Origin: Lolliginicoccus lacisalsi
GTDB lineage: Bacteria > Actinomycetota > Actinomycetes > Mycobacteriales > Mycobacteriaceae
Reading direction: 5' to 3'
Length of the DNA: 58,242 nt
NCBI RefSeq assembly: GCF_014841105.1
Contig: NZ_JACYWE010000001.1
Span: 325,064 to 383,305 of the forward strand
Every line of letters starts with the position of its first letter. Position 1 is the first letter of the stretch. The notes under the pieces were generated by a model that was not told where the DNA came from, made no database searches, and was given only the letters and a program-made list of their open reading frames with translations. Below are positions 8,856 to 17,729 of the stretch, in pieces. The translations under genes and the position numbers were made by a program.

Positions 8856-11800
8856 CGTCGGCAGGAGACCCAGGCCTGGACGAGGCGCGCCGGGCCTTGT
8901 TGCGCCACCGCCTGCGCGGCCTCGGCAATTCCGGCGATCGGAGCGCGCGCCCCGAACCGAGCCCCGGCCCCTGGCAGGAGGGCCCGCTGCGGCTATCCGC
9001 TGCCCAGTCGCAGCTCTGGTACTTCGCGACCTACGCGCCCGGCACGGTTGCCTACAACGAGATCGTCACCCTGCGCAAGACCGGAGGCTTCGATGCTGAC
9101 GCTTTCCGCTGGGCGTTCAACGAGATCGTGCGCCGCCATGAGGCGTGGCGGACCTCGTTCGGCGTCGTCGACGGCGAGCCGTGCCAGATCGTCAGCGAGC
9201 CGAGTGATTATGAGCTTCCCATCGCTGACTTCAGCTCGCTCGCCCTCGAGGACGCGATGGTAGCGGCGCGGGAACTCGTGGCCGACGACGTCCTGCGCCC
9301 CTATGACCTCGAGGCCGGGCCGCCGCTCCGGCCACACCTTGTCCGGATGGCTCGTGACGATCATTACCTGTTCCTCGCGGCGCATCACATCGTCTTCGAC
9401 GGGGTTACCATCAATACGATCGTGCTTCCCGAGCTGATACGCCTCTACGAGGCGCGGTCCAGGGGGATCGCGGCATCGATCCCCCCTCCCGCCGCGCAGT
9501 ACCGCGACTTTGCATCGTGGGAGCAGGACTGGCTCCGCGGTCCAGAGGCCGCGCGCCGGGTGGACCAATGCCGCAGCCGCCTCGCGGGACTGGTGCCACC
9601 GGAGCTGCCGCACGATCATCCGCGCCCGGCACGCCGTGCTTTCGCTGGCAACGCCGTGCCTCTCTACCTCGCTCCCCGGACCGTCGCGCGCCTGCGGGAG
9701 ATCGCTGCCGGGCGCGGCGCGAGCCTCTTCCACGCGGTCGCCGCGGGCTATGCGTTCTGGCTGGCCCGGTACGCCGGTGGGGCGGAATCCAGTTTCGCTA
9801 TCGCTAGCGATCTTCGACGCCCGCGGTTCGCGTCGGTGGCTGGCTACTGCCTCAACACGGTCGTGCTGCGGGTGCCGCTGGCGCGCACCGCGTCGTTCGA
9901 GCAGCTAGTGGGGGTGGTCCGCGGCGAGGTGCTCGCGGCGCTGGACTGCGCGGTGCCGTTCAGCCATCTGGTCCGCGCGCTCAACCTACCGCGCGATCCG
10001 CGCGCGAACCCCGTGTTCAATGCTCTGCTCGCCCTGGAGCCGCCCCCCGCGTCGCTCGACCCTGCTTGGAGCTCCCCACAGATGGACAACGCGCTCGCCG
10101 ACGTTCCGGTCAGCGCTGTCTGCGACATCAGTGTCGAGCTCGACGAGCAGCCCGATGGATCGATCGCTGGTCGGCTGATCGCCGATTCGGCGTTGTTCGA
10201 CGATGCGACGGCCCGGCTCATGGCGCAGCATCTCCTGAGGGTTCTCCGGTGTGCTGCCGAGCAGCCCGATCGCGCGCTCGGTGAGATCGCGGGCCCGGAT
10301 GCTGCCGATCGCCGCGAGCAGCTCGGGGTGTTCAATCCCGCAGTGCCGCCCGGAGCGTTCCGTGCCGTCCATGACCTGGTGGCAGAGCAGTCCGCCCTCG
10401 CGCCCGATGCGGTAGCCGTGGAAGTGGGCGGGCAGGAGCTGACGTACTCCGGGATGGTGGAGCGGGCAGAGCAGATCGCCGATCTGCTCGCGACAGAGGG
10501 CGTGGGCCGGGGCGATGTCGTTGCGGTGTTTCTCGGCCGCACGATCGATCTGGTCCCGGCCCTGCTCGGGATCATGATGTCCGGCGCCGCCTACCTGCCA
10601 CTGGAGAAGACCCACCCCGCCTCGCGCGCCCGGTTCATGATGGCCGACGCCGGAGCGAGAGTGATCCTCACTGATGAGGCCACGCGCGACGCCGTGCCCA
10701 AGGAGGGCAGGGCAGTCCTGGTGATCGAGCATGCGGCGGACTGTCCTGCGCGCCGTGGACGAACGCGTCCCGGGTGCATGGCGCCGGACCTGGCATATGT
10801 CATCTATACCTCGGGGTCGACGGGAGCCCCCAAGGGCGTGCAGGTCGAGCACGGCAATCTCGCGCACCTGGTGGACGCGATGCCCCGCGCGCTCGGGCTG
10901 GACAAGCAGGATCGGGTGCTGTCGGTGAGCTCGTACACCTTCGATGTGTCGGTCGGCGATATCTTCCCCACCCTCGTCGCCGGTGCCACGCTCATCCTCG
11001 CGACCGGCGAGCAGATCCAGGATCCGCGGCTGCTCGCCCGCTTGATCGACCAGTCCTCGCCGACGTTGCTCTGCGCGACCCCGACCGCCTGGACCGCGCT
11101 CCTGGCTGCCGGGTGGCAGGGAAAGCGTGATCTGATCGCGGGCAGCGTCGGCGAGAGCCTGCCCGATGCCCTGGCATCCGAGCTGCACGCGCGCTGCCGC
11201 GGCGTGTGGAATGGCTGGGGCCCCACCGAGGCGACTGTGTATGCGGGTGGCGGGTTCGTCGCGGCGGGCGAACCGGTTACCGTCGGACTCCCGCTGCGGG
11301 GAACCCGGATACTGGTCATGGATGAGGACGGGAGATTGCTGCCCACAGGGGTTCCCGGCGAGGTCGTGATCGCTGGCCGCGGTATCGCGCGCGGCTACAT
11401 CAATCGGCCGGGCCTGACCGCGAGCCGATTCGTTCCTGACGGCCTTGCCCCGTCGAGCGAGGGTGGCCGGGCGTACCGCACCGGCGATCGTGGACGTCTT
11501 CTGGCTGATGGCCGGTTGCAGCACCTCGGTCGGCTCGACGACCAGATCAAGCTGCGCGGCTTCCGCATCGAGCCGGGAGAGATCGAGGCCGCGCTCACCG
11601 AGCATCCAGGCGTCGATGCGGCGGCGGTGGCCGTGCGACCCGGCCATGACGGTCAGGCACGCCTGATCGGCTATGTCGTGAGCAGCGCGGATCCGGGCGC
11701 GGCAGGGCTGCGCGATTGGCTGCGCGCGCGCCTGCCGGAATACATGGTGCCGACGGCCTGGGTTGTCCTGCCCGCCCTCCCGAGGCTCCCGAGCGGCAAG

Positions 11801-12175
11801 CTCGATCGCGCCGCGCTGCCAGACCAGGTCGGCTGGTCGGGCATGGACATCGGCGGGACGGGGGCCGAGGAAGTGATGCCGGAGGGGCCGTGGACGCCGG
11901 TGCAGCGCGAGCTGGCACGCATCTGGTCAGGCCTCACCGGGACCGCCGTGACCGACTTGCACGCGACATTCTTCGACGTTGGTGGTCATTCCTTGCTGGC
12001 CGCGCGCGTCGTTTCCCGGGTCGAGAGCGAGCTCGGAGCGCACGTGCCGCTCGCGGACTTCCTCGAGCGCGGGACGACGATAGCCACTCTCGCGCACCTC
12101 GTCGAGGCGAGCACAGGGTCTCCGGATGATGGTCCATACCGGGCGCCCGCGACGAAAGGAACTGCGCCATCATGA
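8852..12175 (+). CDS. Nonribosomal peptide synthetase, C-A-T module
   Basis: This is a 1107-residue extender module. The condensation domain covers about 48-480, with the active motif HHIVFDG at 178-184. Adenylation motifs are VIYTSGSTGAPKG, FDVSVGDIF, NGWGPTEATV, YRTGDRGR, IKLRGFRIEPGEIE and PSGKLD. The carrier domain has GGHSLLAAR with Ser1047. There is no epimerase, thioesterase or reductase, so product release must use another protein or be spontaneous. Pocket residues read by eye are D-V-G-C-G-V-G-V-Y-K; the substrate is unassigned. The start is the ATG at 8852, which overlaps the P450 stop as ATGA; the longer frame upstream only shadows the P450 gene. Confidence 0.93.
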   Translation: MTSAGDPGLDEARRALLRHRLRGLGNSGDRSARPEPSPGPWQEGPLRLSAAQSQLWYFATYAPGTVAYNEIVTLRKTGGFDADAFRWAFNEIVRRHEAWRTSFGVVDGEPCQIVSEPSDYELPIADFSSLALEDAMVAARELVADDVLRPYDLEAGPPLRPHLVRMARDDHYLFLAAHHIVFDGVTINTIVLPELIRLYEARSRGIAASIPPPAAQYRDFASWEQDWLRGPEAARRVDQCRSRLAGLVPPELPHDHPRPARRAFAGNAVPLYLAPRTVARLREIAAGRGASLFHAVAAGYAFWLARYAGGAESSFAIASDLRRPRFASVAGYCLNTVVLRVPLARTASFEQLVGVVRGEVLAALDCAVPFSHLVRALNLPRDPRANPVFNALLALEPPPASLDPAWSSPQMDNALADVPVSAVCDISVELDEQPDGSIAGRLIADSALFDDATARLMAQHLLRVLRCAAEQPDRALGEIAGPDAADRREQLGVFNPAVPPGAFRAVHDLVAEQSALAPDAVAVEVGGQELTYSGMVERAEQIADLLATEGVGRGDVVAVFLGRTIDLVPALLGIMMSGAAYLPLEKTHPASRARFMMADAGARVILTDEATRDAVPKEGRAVLVIEHAADCPARRGRTRPGCMAPDLAYVIYTSGSTGAPKGVQVEHGNLAHLVDAMPRALGLDKQDRVLSVSSYTFDVSVGDIFPTLVAGATLILATGEQIQDPRLLARLIDQSSPTLLCATPTAWTALLAAGWQGKRDLIAGSVGESLPDALASELHARCRGVWNGWGPTEATVYAGGGFVAAGEPVTVGLPLRGTRILVMDEDGRLLPTGVPGEVVIAGRGIARGYINRPGLTASRFVPDGLAPSSEGGRAYRTGDRGRLLADGRLQHLGRLDDQIKLRGFRIEPGEIEAALTEHPGVDAAAVAVRPGHDGQARLIGYVVSSADPGAAGLRDWLRARLPEYMVPTAWVVLPALPRLPSGKLDRAALPDQVGWSGMDIGGTGAEEVMPEGPWTPVQRELARIWSGLTGTAVTDLHATFFDVGGHSLLAARVVSRVESELGAHVPLADFLERGTTIATLAHLVEASTGSPDDGPYRAPATKGTAPS

Positions 12176-13065
12176 TCTCCACTGCGACGCGATGCCTGGC
12201 ACAAGCGCACCTGGCGGTAGTGCGGGCCATGCCGGTGACGGCACGCCGCTCCTACGGGTACCTCCTCGCGATGGGGCGTCCTCCTCGGCTCCGTCATCCA
12301 CGCACGTTCACCGAGAAGGTGAACTGGCGCATTCTGCGGGACCGGCGGGAGCTGCTCGCGGGCACGTGCGACAAGCTCCGCATGAAGGAGCTAGCTTGGC
12401 AGAGCGCCGGGGACCTCGTGAGAGTGCCCCGCACCTTGTGGAGCGGCCGGGACCTGCGCGAGCTCGCGGGCATCGCGCTTCCGCACCGCTGGGTGCTCAA
12501 GCCAAATCACCGTTCCTCCGGAATCGTGATTCTCGGCGAGGGCGCGCCAGATATCGATGATCTCGTCGCTCGCACCCAGGGCTGGCTGGAGAACCCGAGC
12601 TGGGAGCTCGGCGGCGAATGGGCCTATAGCCATGCCCGGCCGATGTTCATCATCGAGGAGTTGATCGGGGATGGCAGCTCTCCCCCGTGCGACTTCAAGT
12701 TCTTCGTGTTCGATGGGGTTCCGCGCCTGGTGATGACGAGTGTTGATGCCGGGAGAACCATCAACACCTACACGCCGGACTGGAAGCCCTTCGATATCTG
12801 CGCGCGAAAGAAGCTGGGCGCGCCGATGCCTCGTCCAGACAGCCTGGACCGGATGCTGGCGATCGCTGCGCGGATCGGTGGTCCTTTCGACTTCCTCCGC
12901 GTCGACCTGTACGACCACGACGGCGTCGTGTGGTTCGGCGAGACGACACCGTATCCGGGCAGCGGGATGTCGGACTACAGCCCCCGCGGCAAGGCCGACG
13001 CCGAGATCGGCAGCTGGTGGACCTTGCCGGATCTCGCGCTCCACGAGGCGCGCCGGGCTTCGTAG
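12172..13065 (+). CDS. TupA-like ATP-grasp protein
   Basis: This 297-residue protein resembles the TupA-like ATP-grasp family, named after teichuronopeptide synthesis. Such proteins use ATP to join a carboxylate to an amine or hydroxyl. The N-terminal signature RTFTEKVNWRILRDRRELLAGTCDK-like region (written here only in part) is typical. A lysine-containing WVLKPNHRSSGIVI strand, the FIIEELIG loop, and acidic residues in DFLRVDLYDHDG and GETTPYPGSGM fit ATP and metal binding. It starts with an ATGA overlap with the NRPS stop, so it belongs to the same operon. With no thioesterase in the locus, it could capture or extend the dipeptide product. That role is inference. Confidence 0.8.
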   Translation: MISTATRCLAQAHLAVVRAMPVTARRSYGYLLAMGRPPRLRHPRTFTEKVNWRILRDRRELLAGTCDKLRMKELAWQSAGDLVRVPRTLWSGRDLRELAGIALPHRWVLKPNHRSSGIVILGEGAPDIDDLVARTQGWLENPSWELGGEWAYSHARPMFIIEELIGDGSSPPCDFKFFVFDGVPRLVMTSVDAGRTINTYTPDWKPFDICARKKLGAPMPRPDSLDRMLAIAARIGGPFDFLRVDLYDHDGVVWFGETTPYPGSGMSDYSPRGKADAEIGSWWTLPDLALHEARRAS

Positions 13066-13097
13066 CCCCATACCCGTAGCCCCATACCCGTAGCCCG
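13063..13097. repeat. 14-bp tandem repeat starting at a stop codon
   Basis: The unit TAGCCCCATACCCG is present twice, followed by TAGCCCG. The first TAG is the stop codon of the ATP-grasp gene. The array ends 15 bases before the stop codon of the convergent TetR gene. Confidence 0.9.
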
Positions 13098-13112
13098 CGC
13101 CGCTCGCGCCGG

Positions 13113-13715
13113 TCAGCGCTGCACGGTGGCGAGCGCGTCGATGAGCCGCTTGCTGCGGGCGCTCATCTCCGCGGCGGTCTGCTCGGGGTGGCGCAGCCAC
13201 CAGTTGACGAGCGAGGTCACCGCTCCCATCCAGACGTCGGTGAGGGCGGAGAGATCGTTGGGGTCGGTGATACCGGTGGCGTCGAAGACCGTGGCGATTC
13301 CCTGCGCTGCTTGGTGGGCGATGCGTCGGCGGGCGATGCGCACGGCATCCCCGGCGGGGCCGCCGCGGGGGGCGGAGCGGTCGAAGAGGACGTTCCAGTC
13401 GTGGGGGCGTGGCTCGAGGGCGGCGAAGAGCGCGTCGAGCGTGTGTTGTGCCATCTCGAGGCTGGCGGTGCTGGTGATGGCCTGCTCGATGGCTTCGGCG
13501 AGGATGGTCGCGGCGCGCTCGACGCAGGCGGTGTAGAGGCCGTCCTTCGTGCCGAAGTAGCCGTACACGAGGGGCTTGGAGCCTCCGGCCTGGTGGGCGA
13601 TCTCGGCGAGGGATAGCCCTGCGTAGCCGACGCGGCCGATGTGCTGGGCTGCGACGTCGAGGATCTGGCGCTCCCTCTCGGGGCGCGGGACTCCTTTGGT
13701 TCCGGCTGTGGCCAT
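13113..13715 (-). CDS. TetR-family transcriptional regulator
   Basis: This 200-residue regulator has an N-terminal helix-turn-helix: ERERQILDVAAQHIGRVGYAGLSLAEIAHQAGG-type helices, then KPLVYGYFGTKDGLYTAC, all typical of TetR. The C-terminal ligand domain is unassigned. The start at 13715 (MATAGTKG) is preferred over a longer frame that would run into the operator region. It is divergent from the sterol-desaturase-like operon, with a palindrome at 13767-13797 between them, so it probably represses that operon and perhaps itself. Confidence 0.88.
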   Translation of the reverse strand: MATAGTKGVPRPERERQILDVAAQHIGRVGYAGLSLAEIAHQAGGSKPLVYGYFGTKDGLYTACVERAATILAEAIEQAITSTASLEMAQHTLDALFAALEPRPHDWNVLFDRSAPRGGPAGDAVRIARRRIAHQAAQGIATVFDATGITDPNDLSALTDVWMGAVTSLVNWWLRHPEQTAAEMSARSKRLIDALATVQR

Positions 13716-13747
13716 GGCCTCTATCCAAGCATTCGAGGGGAGAGGGG

Positions 13748-13777
13748 TTGACGGGACCACCCTCATTTGACTAAATA
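13748..13777 (+). promoter_or_regulatory. Candidate promoter of the lipid cluster
   Basis: TTGACG (13748-13753) and TAAATA (13772-13777) are spaced by 18 bases. The -10 element lies inside the left half of the palindrome described next, which would let a bound regulator block RNA polymerase. Confidence 0.5.
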
Positions 13778-13797
13778 GTAACTTACGAACTGGTCAA
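13767..13797. promoter_or_regulatory. 31-bp palindromic operator candidate (TetR type)
   Basis: The outer arms TTGAC (13767-13771) and GTCAA (13793-13797) flank a central GTAACTTAC (13778-13786). The whole reads as TTGACnA, six bases, GTAAnTTAC, six bases, TnGTCAA with dyad symmetry. It lies between the divergent TetR and desaturase genes and overlaps the -10 element, as expected of a TetR operator. Confidence 0.65.
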
Positions 13798-13812
13798 TTG
13801 AGAGGCGCAACG

Positions 13813-14748
13813 ATGCTCCACGACATCTGGCAGCAGATCGAGAACCCGATCCTCTACGCCCTGCCCGTGTTTGCCATCTTCATGGGCATCGAGGCGATCG
13901 CGCTGCGGCACCATCACCACCACGAGGCCGGGATCGCCGAGTCCGAGCGCGAGGCAGCCCCGCCGCCTCGCGGGCACCTCGGCATCGACACCCGCACCAG
14001 CCTGAGCATGGGCGCGGGCGCGCTGGTCTTCATGGCGATCTTCAAGCTGCTCACCATGGTGGCGTTCGTCTTCCTGTTCACCTACCTCGCGCCCTGGCAC
14101 CTGCCCACCGACACCTGGTGGTACTGGGTCCTGCTCTTCGTGGTCGTTGACATCGCCTGGTACTGCAATCACCGCTTCTCGCACCGCGTGCGCATCGGCT
14201 GGGCCGCGCACCAGGCCCACCATTCCTCCGAGTACTTCAACCTCGGCACCGCGCTGCGGCAAAAGTGGAACCCCTGGTCCGAGGCGATCTTCTGGGCCCC
14301 GCTCCCCCTCCTCGGCTTCTCCCCCTGGACCATCTATGTGGCGTTCGGGCTCAACCTGGTCTACCAGTTCTTCGTCCACACCGAGACGATCGGCAAGCTC
14401 CCCCGCCCGTTCGAGCTGGTCCTCAACACTCCCTCGCACCACCGCGTGCACCACGGCAGCGACCCCGAGTACCTCGACAAGAACTATGGCGGCGTGCTGA
14501 TCGTCTGGGATCGCCTGCTAGGCACGTTCCAGGAGGAGCTGCACCGCCCCCGGTACGGGCTGACCACCCCGGTGGGCACGTACAACGTTCTCAAGCTCCA
14601 GTACCACGAGTACGGGAACATCTTTCGCGACGTGCGCTCGGCCCGATCCTGGCGCGATAAGCTCGGGTTCATCTTCGCCCCGCCCGGATGGAAGCCACAA
14701 CAGGCCACTGTAGTGGCCAACCAGCAGGCAGAGGAGGCAAGCGCATGA
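13813..14748 (+). CDS. Sterol desaturase / fatty acid hydroxylase family membrane protein
   Basis: This 311-residue integral membrane di-iron enzyme has the family's histidine boxes: NHRFSH, HQAHHSSEYF, HTETIG and HHRVHHGSDPEYLDKNYGG. There are about four hydrophobic segments. The NYGG and WDRLLGTF motifs resemble the branch that includes alkylglycerol monooxygenase, so the substrate may be a lipid other than a sterol. The start at 13813 has GAGAGGC upstream. The next gene overlaps as ATGA. It is the first gene of a probable operon controlled by the divergent TetR protein. Confidence 0.88.
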   Translation: MLHDIWQQIENPILYALPVFAIFMGIEAIALRHHHHHEAGIAESEREAAPPPRGHLGIDTRTSLSMGAGALVFMAIFKLLTMVAFVFLFTYLAPWHLPTDTWWYWVLLFVVVDIAWYCNHRFSHRVRIGWAAHQAHHSSEYFNLGTALRQKWNPWSEAIFWAPLPLLGFSPWTIYVAFGLNLVYQFFVHTETIGKLPRPFELVLNTPSHHRVHHGSDPEYLDKNYGGVLIVWDRLLGTFQEELHRPRYGLTTPVGTYNVLKLQYHEYGNIFRDVRSARSWRDKLGFIFAPPGWKPQQATVVANQQAEEASA

Positions 14749-15851
14749 GTGCCCTCGCTGGAGATCTCACGGAGAAAGCGCTCGGGCTCGGCACCCGCCT
14801 GCTGCTCGATCATGTGGCGCCCCGCCTCGATCAACGCATGTCCTTCTCGACGCGGCCGTTCGATGAGCCCACGCTGATGCGACCGCACGCGGAGTCACGC
14901 CGCTGGGCGTGGACGCACTACGGGGTTTTCCTCCCGCGCCTGCCCGAGCCCTACCGGTTCCTGAACACGATGACCTTCATCGGCGCCACCGGCACCCGGT
15001 GCTTCGACAATGACTACCTCGCGATGCCCGACGCCCGCGACACCGCGACCGTCCTGTCCACGACGGCGACCGGTCCGCATCATCACTACCAGGCGTATGA
15101 CTCGCAGCGTGATTGCGGCTTCCGCGAGGACGGGACCGTGCTCTCCTGGGGAGAGCACCTCACCATCACCGCACGCCATCCCCGCTACGAGGCGCGCGGC
15201 CGCTACGAGCATCTCGCGGTGGAACTGGAGGTCGTGGCGACCAATCACGCCTCCTGGTTCGTGCGGACTCCCCCGTACGATCACCTCAGCCTGCTCGCTA
15301 CGGTCACCGGCACCATCACCGACGAGCGCGGCACCACCTCGATCTCGGACCTGTGCACGGTCGAGTACGCCCGCTGCATGTCCCCCCAGGCGCTGACGGC
15401 GCGACCACTGCCCGAAGCAGCGAAGCTCCCCGTGGACTTCTTTACCTACCAGATCGTCAATCTCGATGAGCGCACGCAATTGCTGCTCACCGATGTGCAG
15501 GCCGCGGGCTCCACCGCCTGCCGGCTGGCGCACCTGCGATCGCTCGACGCGCCAGCCGAGGTCTACGACGATGTCGCTTTCGAGGTGCTCGAGCACCGGG
15601 CAGCGCCTGCCGTCGATCCGCTGGGGCGGAAGATGCGGATCCCTGAGCTCATGAGATGGACCGTGCGGAGTCTCGACGCCGGCGAGATCGTGGGGCACTT
15701 CGTGGCGCGGGTGGATTCCGAGCCGCGCTACGGCCACGGCCGCGGCTATGTCGCGGCGTGCACCTACGAGGGCGAATGGCGCGGCAGGCCCATCACCACC
15801 ACCGGCTATCTGGAGTGGATCGATTGCCGCCCCGGGCCACCAACCGCATGA
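14745..15851 (+). CDS. Conserved hypothetical protein in lipid cluster
   Basis: This is a 368-residue soluble protein that I do not recognise with confidence. It lacks membrane segments and is rich in beta-strand-like patterns (for example YEHLAVELEVVATNHASWFVR and CTYEGEWRGRPITTTGYLEW, shown as short excerpts), suggesting a lipocalin- or hydroxylase-cofactor-like barrel. The ATG overlaps the desaturase stop as ATGA, and GAGGAGG lies just upstream, so the two are tightly co-expressed. Function is probably tied to the desaturase substrate, which is inference from context only. Confidence 0.7.
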   Translation: MSALAGDLTEKALGLGTRLLLDHVAPRLDQRMSFSTRPFDEPTLMRPHAESRRWAWTHYGVFLPRLPEPYRFLNTMTFIGATGTRCFDNDYLAMPDARDTATVLSTTATGPHHHYQAYDSQRDCGFREDGTVLSWGEHLTITARHPRYEARGRYEHLAVELEVVATNHASWFVRTPPYDHLSLLATVTGTITDERGTTSISDLCTVEYARCMSPQALTARPLPEAAKLPVDFFTYQIVNLDERTQLLLTDVQAAGSTACRLAHLRSLDAPAEVYDDVAFEVLEHRAAPAVDPLGRKMRIPELMRWTVRSLDAGEIVGHFVARVDSEPRYGHGRGYVAACTYEGEWRGRPITTTGYLEWIDCRPGPPTA

Positions 15852-15885
15852 CCCGTTGCGCCACGACTAGCGAAAGGCCAAGCGC

Positions 15886-16755
15886 TTGACCAGCAAGCCC
15901 GCGAAGAACTACCTGCTCGATCCGCCCCGGCGGCTCGGTGACACCGTTCGCTCCGTCCTCCCCGGGCGCCTAGACCGCTCCCGGCGGCAGGCCATCGAGA
16001 GCAGGGTCATCGTCGTCACCGGTGCATCGAGCGGGGTGGGCCGGGCTGCCGCGCTCGCCCTCGCCGCGCGCGGCGCCACCCTGGTCCTCATCGCCCGGGG
16101 CGCCGAGGCGCTGCACGAGGTCCGCGCCGAGATCTTCGCGGCCGGTGGCTCCGCGGAGGCGATCACCGGCGACCTGGCGAGCGCGGAGGATTCCGCGCGC
16201 CTGGCCACCGAGATCCTCGCCCTGCACGGGCGGGTGGACGTTCTCGTCAACAATGCCGGCCGCTCCATCCGTCGCAGTGGTGCTGACGCCGCCGATCGCT
16301 TCCATGACTACGAGCGGACCATCGCGATCAACTACTTCGGTGCGGCGCGGCTCACGATGGCGCTGCTGCCGTCCATGCTCGAGGCTCGCTCCGGGCACAT
16401 CGTCAATGTCGCTACCTGGGGCGTCGCCGCGGGGTCCATGCCGTTGTTCACCGCCTACCACGCCTCGAAGGCCGCGCTCGCCGCGTTCGGCCGCAGCCTG
16501 GCCGCGGAGACCAGGCCCCAGGGCGTGGACGTCACCACTATCGGGTTCCCCCTGGTCCGCACCGCGATGATCGCGCCGACCGCGAAGTACGCCTCGGCGC
16601 CGGCGATCAGCCCCGAGCGCGCTGCCGAATGGATCATCGACGCGATCCGCACGCGGCCCGTGGAGGTGCACCCGCGCTACGCCCACGTGCTCCGCGCGAT
16701 CGGGGCGTTCTCCCCCCGCGCGGTGGACGCCCTGGTGTGGCGCATGGGCATCTAG
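15886..16755 (+). CDS. SDR-family oxidoreductase
   Basis: This 289-residue short-chain dehydrogenase is NAD(P)-dependent. The nucleotide motif TGASSGVG, the NNAG motif (VNNAGRS) and the YHASK catalytic pair are all present. The N-terminal extension NYLLDPPRRLGD precedes the Rossmann fold. The start is the TTG at 15886, preceded by GAAAGG; no ATG lies before the conserved region. It follows the unknown protein by 34 bases and is probably in the same operon. It likely oxidises or reduces an alcohol or ketone formed on a lipid. Confidence 0.88.
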   Translation: MTSKPAKNYLLDPPRRLGDTVRSVLPGRLDRSRRQAIESRVIVVTGASSGVGRAAALALAARGATLVLIARGAEALHEVRAEIFAAGGSAEAITGDLASAEDSARLATEILALHGRVDVLVNNAGRSIRRSGADAADRFHDYERTIAINYFGAARLTMALLPSMLEARSGHIVNVATWGVAAGSMPLFTAYHASKAALAAFGRSLAAETRPQGVDVTTIGFPLVRTAMIAPTAKYASAPAISPERAAEWIIDAIRTRPVEVHPRYAHVLRAIGAFSPRAVDALVWRMGI

Positions 16756-16798
16756 TGCCCGCTCGGCCCCATGGCGTCCAGGCGATAGGGTGGGCACC

Positions 16799-17608
16799 AT
16801 GATGGCGCAGCCGTTCTACCTGCCCCTCGACGGGCAGGACGACACCGAGTGGGAGCACGTCCAGCCGACGAGCTCGACGGTGAGCGTGTGGTCGTCGAGC
16901 ATGCAGCATGGCTCCCCGCCCGCAGCGCTGCTCGTGCGCGCGCTCGAGCGCTGCGGGCCGCGCGACGATGCCCGGCTCTCGCGCGTGGCGGTGGATATCC
17001 TCGGGCCCATCCCGCTCACCGAGTGCCGCGTCCGCGCCTCCGTCACGCGCCCGGGCACTAAGGTCGAGCTTCTGCGGGCCGAGCTCGAGGCCAAGCAGGA
17101 CGATGGAACGTTCCGGGCGGTAGCGACCGCGCAAGCCTGGCGGCTGGCCACCGCGGACACCAGCGGCTCCACCATCGTGCACGACGAGGCCATGAGGCAT
17201 CGCGATACCGGACGAGATGCTGATCCGGCCAAGTTCTTCCCGCCCGGCTACGTGCACATGGTGGAGTGGGTGCTGCTGAACAAGCCCGGCGGCACCGGGC
17301 CGGGGCAGTTCTGGGGGCGGCCGCTCGTGCGACTGGTCGGAGACGAGCCGATGTCTCCCTTGCAGCGCCTCTTCGCGGTGGTCGACTCGGCGAACGGGCT
17401 CGGCGCCAAGCTCGACATCCGCAAGTGGACCTACCTCAACACTGACCTGACCGTGCACCTGTACCGGCAGCCCGTGGGCGACTGGGTGGGTGTTTCCGCG
17501 GAGTCCTCCGTCGGCCCGGATGGCATCGGCATGTGCGCGGCAACGCTCCATGACGCGAGCGGGCCGCTCGGGCGCTCGGCGCAGACGCTGCTCGTGCGTC
17601 GCCGCTAG
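16799..17608 (+). CDS. Thioesterase-family (TesB-like double hotdog) protein
   Basis: This 269-residue protein resembles mycobacterial acyl-CoA thioesterase family members with two hotdog repeats. GSPPAALLVRALERC and VAVDILGPIPLTECRVRA mark the first repeat. FAVVDSANGLGA and WTYLNTDLTVHLYR mark the second, followed by GVSAESSVGPDGIGMC. The start at 16799 (ATGATG) has an AGGGTGG site upstream. It lies 43 bases after the SDR gene on the same strand. The acyl substrate is unknown. Confidence 0.8.
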   Translation: MMAQPFYLPLDGQDDTEWEHVQPTSSTVSVWSSSMQHGSPPAALLVRALERCGPRDDARLSRVAVDILGPIPLTECRVRASVTRPGTKVELLRAELEAKQDDGTFRAVATAQAWRLATADTSGSTIVHDEAMRHRDTGRDADPAKFFPPGYVHMVEWVLLNKPGGTGPGQFWGRPLVRLVGDEPMSPLQRLFAVVDSANGLGAKLDIRKWTYLNTDLTVHLYRQPVGDWVGVSAESSVGPDGIGMCAATLHDASGPLGRSAQTLLVRRR

Positions 17609-17729
17609 CGGTCCGGCAGGTCAACGCCCCGCTCGAAGCGCTGAACGACCCTGCGGCTCGGTAACATTTCGTGCCAGCAGTCGCGCGATCGCCACATCGC
17701 CACCCGCTGCCGCACTAGGGTTGTTCCCC

